Assembly (NCBI GenBank): GCA_001414345.1
Contig: LLCB01000062.1
Location: 124,001 to 188,000, forward strand
Length of the DNA: 64,000 nucleotides
Source: Hymenoscyphus infarciens
Taxonomy: Eukaryota > Ascomycota > Leotiomycetes > Helotiales > Helotiaceae
Direction of reading: 5' to 3'
Positions 1 to 12,479 of the stretch are shown in pieces; positions within the stretch are counted from its first letter, which is position 1; every line of letters begins with the position of its first letter. Position numbers and translations under genes: made by a program. The notes under the pieces were generated by a model. That model saw nothing but the letters and a program-made list of their open reading frames with translations, had not been told where the DNA came from and made no database searches.

Positions 1-1379
1 TTTAATATCTCTATCTTTAACCTAGTCTCTATAATTATATCTACCTACTATCTCTAGTAATTAGCTCTAAAGAATAGTTTATTAGAGGTAAACCTATAGA
101 TGTAGATGTCTCTAGAGTTTAAATTATTTAAGATACTATTATTTAACTTATCTTATTTAAATATTAATAACTTTAAACCTTATAACCTTACTCTTAGCCT
201 TCCTAAGTATAGCTTTAGTAATAATTCTACTAGTCTAATAGATACTAGGTAAGATACTAGAGTAAAGTATTATTTAACTCTGTTTACCTTTATAGTTTTC
301 TTAAATATACCTCTTATAAAATAGCTTCTATTATCTAAGTATAATACTCTAAACTAGCCTATTAGTCGAATAATTCTTCTTTAAATAATCCTTAGTATAT
401 TTATAAAGATAGCTACTCTTATATATTCTATTTAGATCTTTCTAGTTATATAGTCTATTATTATATAGATAAATTATACTCTTGATTTTAATACTAGAGA
501 TATAAGCCTAATATAATTAATCGCTATTAGATCTCTAAGCTATAGCTAGAGTACTAGAAGTAAACTCTTTAAAGGCTTAAGTAGTTCTAATATCTAATAG
601 TTTATATAGAACCTATAATATTCTACTATATCTTTATGTCTTATAGGCTAATAAAACCTTCTAATTACTTATCTTAGTATTAGCTTAGATAAAAAGTAGC
701 TATAAGTATTATAAAGAGTAAATAATACTATAGTAACCTAATCCTTATAAAGGTAGAAGGCTATTTTATTAACTCTTCTTTTTTTATATACTAGTAGTAG
801 AAATTTTTCCTCTACTCTTTTAATAAGGATTAGTAAGGTTACTTATAACCTAATTACCTTCTTATATAATTCTATTAATACCCTCTTTTATAGAATTTTC
901 TCTAATATCTTATACTTTATAGTATCCTTATACTATAGGTTATCTATCTAGACCTTCTACCTTACTCTATTATTAGTAATCTTCTCTATTATGTTTTCTA
1001 CTTCTTATATTAGTTCTTAATATCTTAAGATATATCTTTCTAATAATAAGAGTACTAGTATTACTTCTACTAAGTCCTAATATAGCTCTTATTCCTATCT
1101 CTTATTAAGTCCTTCTTAAATTACGTCTTTATAAGTTAGTAGTAAAGTTAGATCTCTTTAATTATAATATAATCTTAGAATTTCCCTTTTCTTTAATATT
1201 AACGTTTTTCTTTTAATTCTCTTAGAGCTTATTATATATAGTATAAATTCTTCTTAGCCTTTTAAGAACTTAAAAGCTAACTTCTTATTAATTCTTAAAA
1301 GTCTATCTACTACTACTAACTATTTCCTAAGTATATGTTTTACTTTAAAGTTATATTCTAAAATCCTTAGTTATTATCT

Positions 1380-1680
1380 TATAATCCTTCCTCTTATATT
1401 ATCTTTATATAAGATTAATATTAGAGTAGTATAATCTATATATAGTTTAACTAGGTATTTTAATCTTATAATAAAATAATAAGACTTCTTAAAACCTTAT
1501 ATTACTCTTAATACCTTCTTCTCTATAGTATAGTACTTTTTTTAGTTACTATTTAGCTAGAAACTTATAAATATAATAATATCTATATCTTTTAATACTT
1601 TTAAGTCTACTTCTATACTTAGAGGTTTATTCTAAAGTTAGAATAGAACTCCTCTTATATCTATACCTAATATATTAGTA
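1380..1680 (-). pseudogene. RNase H trace of the Gypsy-like element
   Basis: Reading the minus strand from about 1679 gives T-N-I-L-G-I-D-I-R-G-V-L-F-stop, a mutated form of the Ty3/Gypsy RNase H start TDASGxAIGGVLxQ. The changes Asp to Asn, Ala to Ile and Gln to stop are all explained by C-to-T or G-to-A transitions in CpA/TpG context. Further along, a stretch resembling the family motif ExxYxxxEKExLAVI is readable, with stops. It is non-functional. Confidence 0.6.
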
Positions 1681-4600
1681 ACTAAATAATATTATTTTAA
1701 AAAGTCTTCTAAGACTACTATATTTTTATATACTATATCTTTATACTTTTACTATACTTTCTAGTAAATTTCTTAGAAATTAAACCTTATTACTTTATGT
1801 TAGTATTTAACCTTTCTTATATATTTATATTCTTTTAAAGTATATATAATTACTATTTTTAAAATAGTAGTTAAGTTAGCTCTACTTAGAATATAGTCTT
1901 TAAAGAATAATAGTTAATATATAAATTACTTTAACTCTTTTATAAACTTAGATAGTTTCTAATTATAGATTATTATAATTATATCTAGAGCTAGTTATAA
2001 TCCTTCTCTTTCTAGTTTATAATATCCTAGATAGTTTAAACTTCTTACTTTAAATTTTAATTTAGTAGAGCTTAGGGTTAGTTCTACTTATATAACTCTT
2101 AGAAAGTAATAATTATATAAGAACTAAACTATCTTCTTAAAGTCTATAACCCTCTTTATATTATTATTTATAAACTATAAGAATACTATATTTTTATTTA
2201 CCTCTTCTAATATAGGTTTACTATTTAGTTCTAGAATCTTCTAATACTTAAAGTTCTTTAATCTATAGTATATTCCTAGCTCTTTTATAAGTTCTTAGTC
2301 TATTATATTATAAGCGAATTAGCTAAATATTATTAAAAAAGTAGTTTTATATCTATATAGTAAGTATAGTAGAATTACTTAATATTTATTACTAGTATTT
2401 ATAGAGAATATATACTTTATTTTAGAATTAGCTACTTACTATAATATTATCTCTAGCCTCTTTATTAGGTATTAGCTTTTAATAGTAGCTTTATTAATAG
2501 CTATATACTAATATACTATCTTTAATTTCTTTTTCTTAGCCTTCTTAATATACTTACTTCTTACTAACTATAGTAAATTATAGCGTATTATAATTCCTAA
2601 TTTAAGTAGTATAGAGATTATTTCTTTTTAAAAGACTACTTTCTCTTATATAAATAGCTTTAATACTACTCTTTTAAGAATTATGTTTTTAAATATAGGA
2701 ATAGTATATTTAATTAGTAGAGTTCTTAATATATCTCTTATATTTATAATAAATAAGTCTCTTTAGTAGAATAGAAGGCTATTAAGTTAGTTCTTCTTAT
2801 CTTAAGAGTTTACTAATAGTCTTTATATTAATTTAACTATCTTTTTCGTCTTCTTCTATTTAGGTCTAGCTAGGATATCTCTTATCTATTATCTCCTATA
2901 TTTATATAGTCTATACTTAGTTAGAAAACTATATCTACTACTAAATATATCCTCCTCTTTTATATCTTATAAAGGTAGTAGAATACTTTTCTATTATCTT
3001 AGCTTCTTAACCTATTCTTCTTATCTATATATACTAATTAGCTTTTCTTTTATATAAAGTATTTTAAACTCTAGAGTTAAATTCGCCTCTTTTACCCCTT
3101 TAGAGTTCTCTACTAGAATCCCTTCTATATTAGGAATATACTCTATTTATACTCTATTAAGGATCTCTTTTATAAAAGGAACCTATTATCTTATTCTTAA
3201 TTTAGAATTCCTTTCTTTATTAGAAGTACTCTTAGCTAGGTTCTAGTCTAAAGCTTTCCTCTACTAAGAACTTCTTATTAAATCTTTCTTTTAGTTACTA
3301 TACTTTATATAGACTAAATTCCTCTTTAAAGAAGGTAGATAGTTCTTAACCTTCTTATTTTCTACCTTATAAGTTACTACTTTTAAATTCTCTTTCTAGA
3401 AAATGCCTACTTCTTTTACTATTACCTTTCCTCTCTTCTATTTTAAATATTTAGTAATATAAGGAACCTTTTTCCTACTTCTCTTACTACTATCTTAGGT
3501 TTATAGTACTAATTTTAGCTATACTCTCTTACTTATCTCTTTACTTATATTTTCTAATTCTTTAATAATAATATAATAGAATAAATTCTCTTAATACTTA
3601 CCTTTTTCTTACCTCTTCTTATACTCTAGTATCTAGGGTTTTAGTATACCTATTACTAAATTAAACTTATCTTCTAATATTTTTATTATATATTTTCCTA
3701 ATTTTAAAATAATATTATTATCTAAATAAGTATCTCTTTTTAATCCTAGTACTAATAGAGATCTCTTTAACTTTTTCTTAGTTTTTCTATCCTTTAACTA
3801 CCCCTCCTCTTTAAAGTATATCTTATCTCTATTCTTTATTACTTCTTAGCTTTAAAGTTCTTAAAAAGGTATTAAGATATTTATATTATAATATTATCTT
3901 CTTATTAAATAAGTTAATACTTCTAATTCTTTTTTAAATTTCTTTTTTTATACCTTATAGATTAATATTAGTCTCTTCTCTTTTCTTAGCTTAACCTTCT
4001 CTTTTAGTTAACTCTTTTTATAATTAGACTCTAGGTTCTCTACTTATAAATAGCTTTTAAATTTAATTTTACTATTATTCCTAATATTAAAAGGTTTCTC
4101 TAGGTTATACTAAACTACTTTAATAGTCTACTTTTAGAGGTTTCTATAACTTTTATAACTAGTACCTTATACTAGTATTCCTTCTCTTCTATTTATTCCT
4201 CTACCTCTTTTTAGAGCTCGTCGATTATAGCGTCTTAAGTATCTAAATCTTCTCTCTTCTTATCTACTAATTCTATATTAATCTACTTATCTATTTAGTT
4301 AAAAAGTAAGCCTTAGTACTCTTCTATCTCTATTAGATAAGCTTATAGTATCTTCTTAGTCTCTAATAACTTCTTAAATAGTACTACTAGTAAAGGGATA
4401 TACTTTAGTACTAACGTAGGTTAGGTATTTACTATAAACTTTAGTTTTCTTAAAGCTTTATATTTATCTATAATATAGTACTTTTATCTTATATAATCTC
4501 TAATTATATTATAGTCTCTTATCTACTATCTACTAAGTAATAAGGAATATAAGGTTCTATTAGATATAATATAGGTATTAATAACTCTATCTACTCCTAA

Positions 4601-5896
4601 TACTTAAATATTAAACCTAATAAAGTAGTAGAGTTAATAGACTATAGAATTAGTAACTTTAATAGTAATAGAATTATCCTTATATAGTTTAAATCCTAAG
4701 CTTACTACTACCTCTTCTAGTATAAGATTAATTATACTACTTCTATTAATTAAGGTCTTAGTAAAGTCTACTACCTTATCTTATTTATTTAATTATACTT
4801 ATACTATAGCTCTAGTATAGAAGTTATAGACTCTAGCTTCTAAAAACAATCTTATCTTATCTTTTAGCTAAGGTTAGTCTTCCTTTTATTATTCCTTATT
4901 AGAGAGGTTAAAAGTAATAGCTTTTAACTTAGACACTTCTATAGCTAGTAAATTAATAACTATTTCTACTATATTTATTAGTACTAGCTTAGAGAGCTCT
5001 TTTAGACTTAATTTAAGTATCTTTACTAATTTTACTCTATATCTTAGTAAATTATTATATAGGTCTATTAGGCTTATAGTAATATAGATGTTTCTAAGAG
5101 CTTCTTTTAATAAAAATCTCTTTTTATTAACTACTTTTATAATATTCTAACTTATAGTCTATTTCCTCTCTCTCTTTTTTAAGACTTCCTTCTCCTCTAG
5201 CTCTCTACTTAGTAGCTTTCTCTTTTAGACTTCGCTTATTATACTTAAGCTTATAATCTCTCTTAGCTTATCCTCTACTAATAGAGCTAGAGAGTAAGAT
5301 TTCTTATCTATCTTCTTCTTCTTCTAAATACTTATAAAAGTAGGTTTTAAAATTAGATTCTCTAGTATTGCTTTACTACTTAATCTTATTATAATATAAG
5401 TATCTATATACTCTACTATATAAGACTCTAAAACTCTATTATTTCTAACTTTATCTAACTTATTCTAAAGTACTTTAACTTTATAAGCCTTCTTTAAAGC
5501 TATATTAATTAACTAATACTTATCTTTTAATATCTAAGTATTAATCTCTTAATTCTTTATTTATACTTTCTTATTACTCTCTAAGCTTATACTAATTATA
5601 GGTTAGTAATATTATTTAGCTTAGCCTTAATTATTCCTAGGTATAAACTAAGTTAGATTATATTCTTAGAACTAATTAGAGGTTCTTAGGTATTTTTAGA
5701 ATTAAGAAGCATAACTTTATATTCCTAATTATTAGTTTCTATAGTATAGGTTCTAGTATATATCTATTATATAAGTAGCTACTTATACTAAGACTCTAGT
5801 TTACTAATAACCTTTAAGCTATAGATTTACCTTTATATATTTAGTTGCTCTTCTTCTTTACTCCTTTCTAGGTAAATAATTCTTCTTAGATTCTAT

Positions 5897-5938
5897 ATAA
5901 GTATAACTTATATAACCTAACTTACTATATTTAAAGTA
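5897..5938 (-). pseudogene. Gag zinc-knuckle trace (CCHC with Cys/His replaced by Tyr)
   Basis: The minus-strand reading is Y-F-K-Y-S-K-L-G-Y-I-S-Y-T-Y. Changing TAT back to TGT or CAT gives exactly the C-x2-C-x4-H-x4-C spacing of a retroviral-type nucleocapsid knuckle. Each of the four ligands is hit by a TpG-to-TpA or CpA-to-TpA change, which is the RIP direction. Confidence 0.6.
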
Positions 5939-7690
5939 AGAAGATAGGGCTTTTTAGGTTTAGTATTAAGATTATCCTCTTATTAATAAAAATCTATTTT
6001 ATCTTTAGAGTACTTAATTTCTATATTCTATTCTAAGTATAGATCTTAAGAATATACTAGATATTATAAGAGTTAGGTTATTAATCGATTTCGTTTAAAT
6101 ATTAGCTTACTCTATCTTAGCCTTCTAATTCTCTTAATTTAACTTTATAAATTACTAGGTAATATAGTAGTCTAGTCTAGCCTTTATATAGTCTAATTCT
6201 AAGGAGTATAGATCTATACTACCTATAAAGCCTTTTATCTTATTATTTATAGCTTAGATTAAGTCTATTATCTTCTTTATACTTATTATGTTAAATTATA
6301 ATTAGTATAGTAAAGTAGATATCCTTAACGATTTTTTATCTAAGCTTTTTACTAATTATTTATAAAGAGTTCTTATATTATCTTCTTTTATATATCTCTA
6401 GATTATCTAAGCTTTAGTAATATACTCTAATAGAGGTCTTCTCTACTACTTTAAGTAAATTATCTTATTAAAGGCTAGAGTATACTAATAAGCCTAATCT
6501 TCTTTAGAAAATCTCTTAATTAGAGACTTCTTAAGAGTAGTAAAGTTATTTTATATAATCTTATTTAGGTTATTTATATACTTCTTTACCTTATCTTAAT
6601 ACTTTAAGAATACTATTAGAACGCTACTCTCCTCTCTATCTACTAAGTCTAAGTATTCCTTCTTAGTCTTATACTCTATATATTTTATAAATATAGCTAT
6701 ATCTTAGTAAGATAAACTCTTAAAAGTAGGAATATTAATTAATAAGAATAAAGCTATATTATAGTTACTTCTATCTTTTACTACTAGCTTTTCTTTAATA
6801 TAAAAATAAGAGATAGTATCTTATATCTTTATTATTCTTAGTTTTATACTTTTCTTAATATTCTTAACTATTATCTAATCTAGATTCCTAATAATAACTA
6901 TACTCTTATTAATCTCTTATAAGATATCTAGTAAGAGATTAACCTAAAGTCTATTAGAACTTTTAATAATAATAGGAATACTTTATACTTTCTCTAAAAA
7001 GCTAAATAGTAAGTTAAAGCTTTTCTTACTTACTAGTTTTAAAGATTAGAATACTATTTATACTAATACTTCTAGCTATACTACTCCTATTCTTAGTTTA
7101 ATAAGTATCTCTTTATTCTTAAAGTTAGTTACTACGTCTTCTATTTCTAATTCTAACTCTTTAAAGATAGGATTTAGGCTATTAAGTAGTAACTTATTAA
7201 AAGGTTATTATTCTAATAGTAATTCTTCCTTATTAGGTTTAGTTATATAGCTTTAACTATTCCTTATTTTCGTCTTAGAAAGTATACTATCTTTTCTAAT
7301 ATAGAATTAGTAAGTGCTTTTAGTATTCTATTCTAACGTTATTAAATCGCTCTTTCTTACTTAGTATCTTACTAGATCCTAAGCTAAACCCTAACCTTTA
7401 ATAGTAATAAAATTAAGTTATTTCTTAATATATTAATTCCTAATATATTTGTTTTTCCTATATCGATTTATAGGTTCCTTACTATTATTTTATATTCTCG
7501 ATTCTCGACTTATTATAGTATCTTATTTACTAATCTTCTCTTTCTATCTTACTCTTATTTACTCTCTTAATAGCTTAGAATCTTATTACTCTTATGTTTC
7601 TTACTTAGTTCTTCTTTTACTTACTTAGTAACTTCTTATCTCTTTCTATCTCTTCTTATAATTTAAAAGTTAGTTAGGTACGCCCTTGTT

Positions 7691-8332
7691 AGGATTATTA
7701 AATTATTATGTATAAGGGTTATATTAGATAAAGCTATCTAGGTGTTACTATCTTCTAGAGTATATGTTGCTAAGCTTTCTGGTCTTATCACGTGTAGTGC
7801 TAACAGCGCTCTACGACTTCCCATCCTTCTTTGTCCTTTGTTCGACCCATCGAGTGCTCCGCACGCCTCTAAAATCGGACTTGGGGTAGTTCGAGGGATA
7901 CGTATTTTGTTTTTCAACGTCCTCTTCTCAAGAAGAACCCCATACTTCTTTTCCCGTTCCCTCTTCTTGATTTCCCTCAACTCCTGCTTTGCCTACCTTT
8001 CACACATTTCTTCGTATCCCATCTTTCTTGGTTCGTTTCTTGGATATTCAACGAGAGGTTCGAGAGGGTGGGACATATTCTCGAGTCCGAGAGTACCTCT
8101 CTCCCTCAAAGTCCTTGCCTTCTCTTCTTCTTCCCCTCTTTTCAATTCCCATCAACTCCATCTCTTCTACCCGAGCACTGTTCTCTTCGCGTCCCATTTG
8201 GCTTGGTTCATGTTTTAGGAATACAACAGGAGTCTCCACACGAGGGTTGATACCTTGACTTCCGTCCCCAAGAATTGGACTTGGAATCCCGATTGATCAA
8301 TTGAGAAAGGTGGAGAGGTCGTCGACGCCAAG
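7691..8332. other. Transition zone, no supported gene
   Basis: Base composition is normal from about 7740. A 158-codon plus-strand frame (7742-8218) has no ATG start and overlaps other open frames on both strands. Its codon pattern does not favour one frame, so I do not call a gene. Confidence 0.4.
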
Positions 8333-9288
8333 TTAAGGGTGAATCCAGTGACCTCCATCTTCGTATTCTTTCCCAGTGATCGGAGAGTTCGTCATTATCT
8401 TTCTCAAATTCTTGTGTAGCCCTTGGCCGTACGAGAAAGCGACAATCTGTACAACCCGTGGGTAAAGGAATTCACGGGTAAAAAGGGAATAAGAAAGAAA
8501 GAACAAAATACCGCATCATCCATGGAATGCGAGAGGAAAACTAGACTCTTCCTATTAAGTTTCTCATAGAACTCTTCTAGTAACGGCCGTCTAGAGAACT
8601 GCGTATCAAAAAGTGGAAAAGAATCGTCCCCGCCATTCTCCCCAAACTCAGGAAACCCCAAAACATCCCGAACAAACTTCGCAACCTCAACCCTCTCCCC
8701 CTCATTTTGAAACAACAACTGCTCAACAATACACTGAAAAGGCATCCAACCACTAACCCCCAAAAACCCACCAAGTTCAAAATCCAACGAGAGGTGGGTA
8801 TATAAAGCAGTAGCACACCCCTGACTTATTCCGCCCAACACCACTTTATCCTTACCGATGATTCACGCTCCTTCATGAACATTTTTGTCGATCTGTCGGA
8901 CGCTGAATTTCAATCCCGGTCTCGTAAGTTCCATCTTCTCATCTGGTTCTTTCAAATCCCAAACATCAAACCATTGACTGATAACCTCTTCCCCCTTCAG
9001 TGCTTCAGCGAACAAGGAGTTCTCGAATTCTTCATCTCTTTTGGCGCAGTATCGCATTGCGGCGGTGGTAAATACGCATGTTACACCTGGGGAAAGTGTC
9101 CCTAGGTCTTGCTCGGGGTGAGAGGAGGATTTAGAGTCGAAGAAGAGGTCGGAACCGTAGTCTTCACGGCCGTGGAGGAAGATGATGGTATGGGTGTAGG
9201 TTATTAGGGGCGGGTTGGTTGTCGTTCTGCTGGGTGTGTCGTCTGTGGGGGCAGAAGGTGGAAGCGGAGAAGTGTTTGTGGTTGCCAT
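8333..9288 (-). pseudogene. Acyl-protein thioesterase/carboxylesterase-like alpha/beta hydrolase with an in-frame TGA
   Basis: This is a serine hydrolase of the phospholipase/carboxylesterase (APT1-like) family, whose members remove acyl groups from proteins or act on small esters. The ATG at 9288 starts a Ser/Thr/Pro-rich leader, then the family start TIIFLHGREDYGSD. The nucleophile elbow GGISQGC, the Asp in SHSMDDA and the catalytic His in YEDGGHW are all readable. Exons are 9288-8512 and 8446-8333; the 65-nt intron 8447-8511 has GT-AG ends and restores the C-terminus. The only break is a TGA codon at 8863-8865, just before KVVLGGISQG, in the same frame on both sides and too close to splice sites to be removed as an intron. 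Without it the protein would be 296 residues. Either the allele is recently inactivated, or this is a sequencing error, or the stop is read through. Confidence 0.75.
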
Positions 9289-10789
9289 TGTGAGTGTTGA
9301 TGGGCTGTGAATTTTTGTTGTCTTGGCTTGAAGTTGGCCTTAGCGAAAGAAGACACGAAAATACCGAGGAGTGAAAAAGGAGAAGGGTAAGAGTTCTCAC
9401 TTGTTTTTTTATTTTGAAAATGACGTGTAATTAATCAAGCTAAGTCTCGCGTTAATTTCTGACGATACAGTTCGCTTTCCTATCTCAAACTAAACGGGCG
9501 AAAAGAATAAGTGACAGCGCGAACTTTCGAACTGGCCCCTAGCAACAGAGCCGGTCTTCCTTCTGGGTCTTGTGCGAGATGTTTTGAATAAATGAGAACT
9601 ATTGCCCGAATGTTTTAGGAAAACCAGGGAATGCGTATCTCAATTCTCCCAGCCGTTTGGGACAATACTTTATACTGTCCTAGAATCTTTGAGACAATAG
9701 AAGATCTTTCTCAGGAAAGTACGTAGCACTCACCTTACTTTGAAAAGACGAGCTAGTCACATTTCCACCAGCTCGGAGTAAGTCTTAGGTTAAAGTTCCA
9801 AGTACCTGGTAATGGGCCACTAACCAAACCTACGCTAGAGACATAAGCAACGAGTTCAGAATAACAAAGAAATCCAAAGGTTGTCTTTCCAATCACAACC
9901 GAGGAACTAGTTTAAGAAGGAAACAAATTGAGTCAACATGAGAGAGGCGGCTTTGGAAGAAAGACTTAAAACGCGTATGAAGGTGTAGCTACCCAAGTAC
10001 ACGAGCGAGGTAGGAAATTTCAATTCAAATGCGAAACATAGTTTACAACCCCTTGTTCCTTCACTTAGGGCGTCTTCACTATCTGTAGGTAACCTACCAA
10101 TTGCAGAAAACCACAGGTAACCCGCGAAAAGGACAAAATCCAGAAACCCAGGTCCCTAACTATTTCCAAGTTACCTTTGAACAGCACCCAGAAAAGCCAG
10201 TAAAAAGTCTAGCTATTCCCGGGTCCCCTACGAATGGCTCGCAAACAAGCTATTCGTAGGTAACCCACGAATAGCCATAAAATAAGTCTAGCTATTGGTA
10301 GGTTACAAATAGCACCAAAAATTGAACTCGTGCAATTCATAGGTAACCTACGAATAGCCACATTTTGACAAATATCCAATAGCAAAGACGTCAAAATGCA
10401 GTTTTGCAAACAAGCCTTGGAAAAACAAAACACAGACCTGAAAGATCCACTCATAATAAATATTAGATATATATACCAACTCTCATCTCCCCTTCTCCTC
10501 CTCACTCCCCTCCTATATATACAAAAACGATATAAAGAGTCCCTCGGCTATCCCAAAAACGCCCTGCTCAACCCATTACAAAAATAAAAATAAAGAGAGG
10601 GTATTACTTTAAAACAAATCGCCAATGCAAATACTAAGATTTTCCAAAATATTTCCCTCATATATATTTTACCCTCCTCTTATATTTCACGTGTACCGCT
10701 GACCTACCACCAAAAGAGTATCATAAAATCGTAGAGAAAATTTTGGAATCATGTCCAAAAATTCCGTTGTGTATGCGGTATGTAACCAA
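9289..10789. other. Intergenic, with clustered short inverted motifs
   Basis: There is no convincing coding frame. The left end is the promoter of the minus-strand hydrolase gene. The stretch 10086-10359 carries repeated motifs listed separately. 10440-10740 is AT-rich. Confidence 0.5.
10086..10359. repeat. Dispersed inverted motif AGGTAACCYACGAATAGC
   Basis: Related copies lie at about 10086-10100, 10115-10130, 10249-10275, 10291-10313 and 10335-10359, with an extra half at 10227-10235. The copy at 10249-10275 is an imperfect palindrome, GCTATTCGTAGG then TAACCCACGAATAGC. Copies occur in both orientations. Possibly remains of a hairpin-forming MITE, or a protein-binding array; I cannot decide. 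Confidence 0.5.
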
Positions 10790-12479
10790 TCATCGAGGAT
10801 GGTGTTCCAAGGTTGCAGATTCCTCCTCGATTCTCCCCACAGTCGGACTTCCAGGATCAACTTGTATAGAAGGGAGGTTTCCCAATCTCAGACTTGGTAA
10901 TTGTGGAGCCCCTCCGACACCTCTCGAGGACGATCTTCGTTGGTCCAACTCGGGCGAGGATAAGTTTACACCACTCGAGCTGCTAGCTCTTCTATCCTGC
11001 ACACTGGCATGACTTCCATGACTATCGGTTGTTTCAAACATCGGTCTATGTTCCCCTCTCGCAAGCACAGGACTCGTATAATCTGGCGGAGGTTCGCTAT
11101 GAGGCGGGGATTGTGTGGATTCTAAAGGGATGTTTTCGTAACCCGGCGGACTATTCGGAGGAACATCATCGTGTTCAATCATCTCGGGGCTGCTGCCGGC
11201 TCTTCCTTCATTTGCTATGGTCCCGTCATGACTCGGCCTCCTAATTTGTGAAAATGGGCTGTCTGGTCTCGAATTCGATCGCGGTCGTGTTAATCCAGGT
11301 GATGGGAAATCCGTGTTCATCGTATCGAGACTGAGAATTGAACTTGCGCTCCGATCTCTGCGGTGATAATGACTGCTTGCAGCTATACTTGCAGCATCTC
11401 CAAGGAGTCCTTCCCTTTCACTCTCCATACTACTTGCTCGTAGTCTCGTCCCATCATGCCTTGCGACTCCCAGATCCCCATATGCCACTGAAGAAACTGC
11501 CCTTTGTCGTTCATTCTTAATTCGCTCATGCTCAGCCCTCAATTCCTCCACCGTTCGCCCATTATTACTGGCAGCTGAAGATGCTCGCGCTCTTGCTTGT
11601 AAGTCTCGCAGAGCAACATGATCTCCCCTTTCCCTCGCTTCCCGCCTCAGTCTCCGGCGCTCTTCTCGTTCTTCGTTTTCTCGTCTTCGTGCCAGTCTCA
11701 CTTGATATAATGCCTCCATTTCCTCTTCTCTCAGCCGTTCCTCGTCATCTACTGTCTCGGGAAACTCAACCACCGTATCTATACCCCCTCGTTCTCCTTC
11801 TCGACCCAATACCCGCTCGCTTTGATTCGCAGTCGGATTGTATGCTGGTAATGTCATAACAGATCTGACCGAGGTATTTCTATCCACCCCCCCTGCTGTA
11901 GTATTATTATTCGCATTATCGACTGCCCGCGCATTTGCATCGAAGGCCGACGGAGGCCCACCGGATCTCGAAGACCGATTGTTTGAGATTGACTCGAGGT
12001 GTTCGTGTGTATCTGGTAATCGGTGATGTGCTCTAGATGATTTGGGTTCCCATTTCTTCCACGCGTTCTTGAGGAAGGGTGTTGGTACGTATTTCGGATT
12101 CTTGTGCTTTACTCGTGCGCGCCGGATGAGGACAAATAGTAACAAGAGACCGAGTACACCTGCAAGCACGCCGACGATTATCTAGAGCTTTTGTATTAGA
12201 ATAGTTCCCACATTGGGTGCTTGGTTCCACCAAGTCATGGAGGTGGTCTTGGGCTCGACTTACGGGAGCAGTATTCATAGCCTGGCCGTTTGAATTGAAC
12301 TCTTCGGGGTTGGGAGGATGGCTTGAGGAGGTAGAGCGTACCGAACCCGTTGTTAATGACCCAAGTTCCATCGTAGTTGGGCTTGCCGTGGCTGCTGCAT
12401 CTGTTGTTGGTCCATTGCCCCCCACCTCGAAAGGCGTTGACGGCTCTCCTTGCCGTCGCTCAGCTCCCGGCAAATGCAT
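10790..12479 (-). CDS. Single-pass membrane protein with long Ser/Pro-rich cytosolic tail
   Basis: The function is not recognised. The first ATG after an in-frame stop is at 12479. Exon 1 (12479-12264) encodes 72 residues rich in Ser, Thr, Pro and Asn without a signal peptide. The 82-nt intron 12182-12263 (GTAAGT...CTAG, phase 0) joins it to exon 2 (12181-10790), which opens with a hydrophobic helix IIVGVLAGVLGLLLLFVLI followed by RRARVKHK, so the N-terminus is probably outside and the tail inside. The tail has a highly charged, Arg/Glu-rich helical stretch around residues 205-290 and then a disordered Ser/Pro-rich region. Total length is 535 residues. The layout resembles fungal wall-sensor-like or unnamed conserved membrane proteins. 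The long upstream open stretch 12558-13034 lacks an ATG and is probably 5' leader. Confidence 0.8.

Larger units (their letters stand above)
1..7690 (-). mobile_element. RIP-degraded Ty3/Gypsy-like retrotransposon remnant
   Basis: The block is very AT-rich, almost lacks CpA and TpG, and holds no open frame above 60 codons on either strand, which is the RIP signature. Minus-strand translation with stops ignored still shows two retroelement landmarks: an RNase H motif near 1639-1679 and a gag-type zinc knuckle near 5897-5938. Their order (knuckle upstream of RNase H on the minus strand) fits gag-pol, so integrase should lie toward position 1 and the element may run past the window edge. The 3.3-4 kb between the two landmarks is long for protease plus reverse transcriptase, so a nested insertion is possible. 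I could not recognise a YxDD motif or LTR ends. Composition changes abruptly to normal around 7690-7740. Confidence 0.7.

Noticed and set aside
7742..8218. A 158-codon plus-strand frame right of the RIP block
   Set aside because: It starts at GTG, overlaps several other frames and has no recognisable motif.
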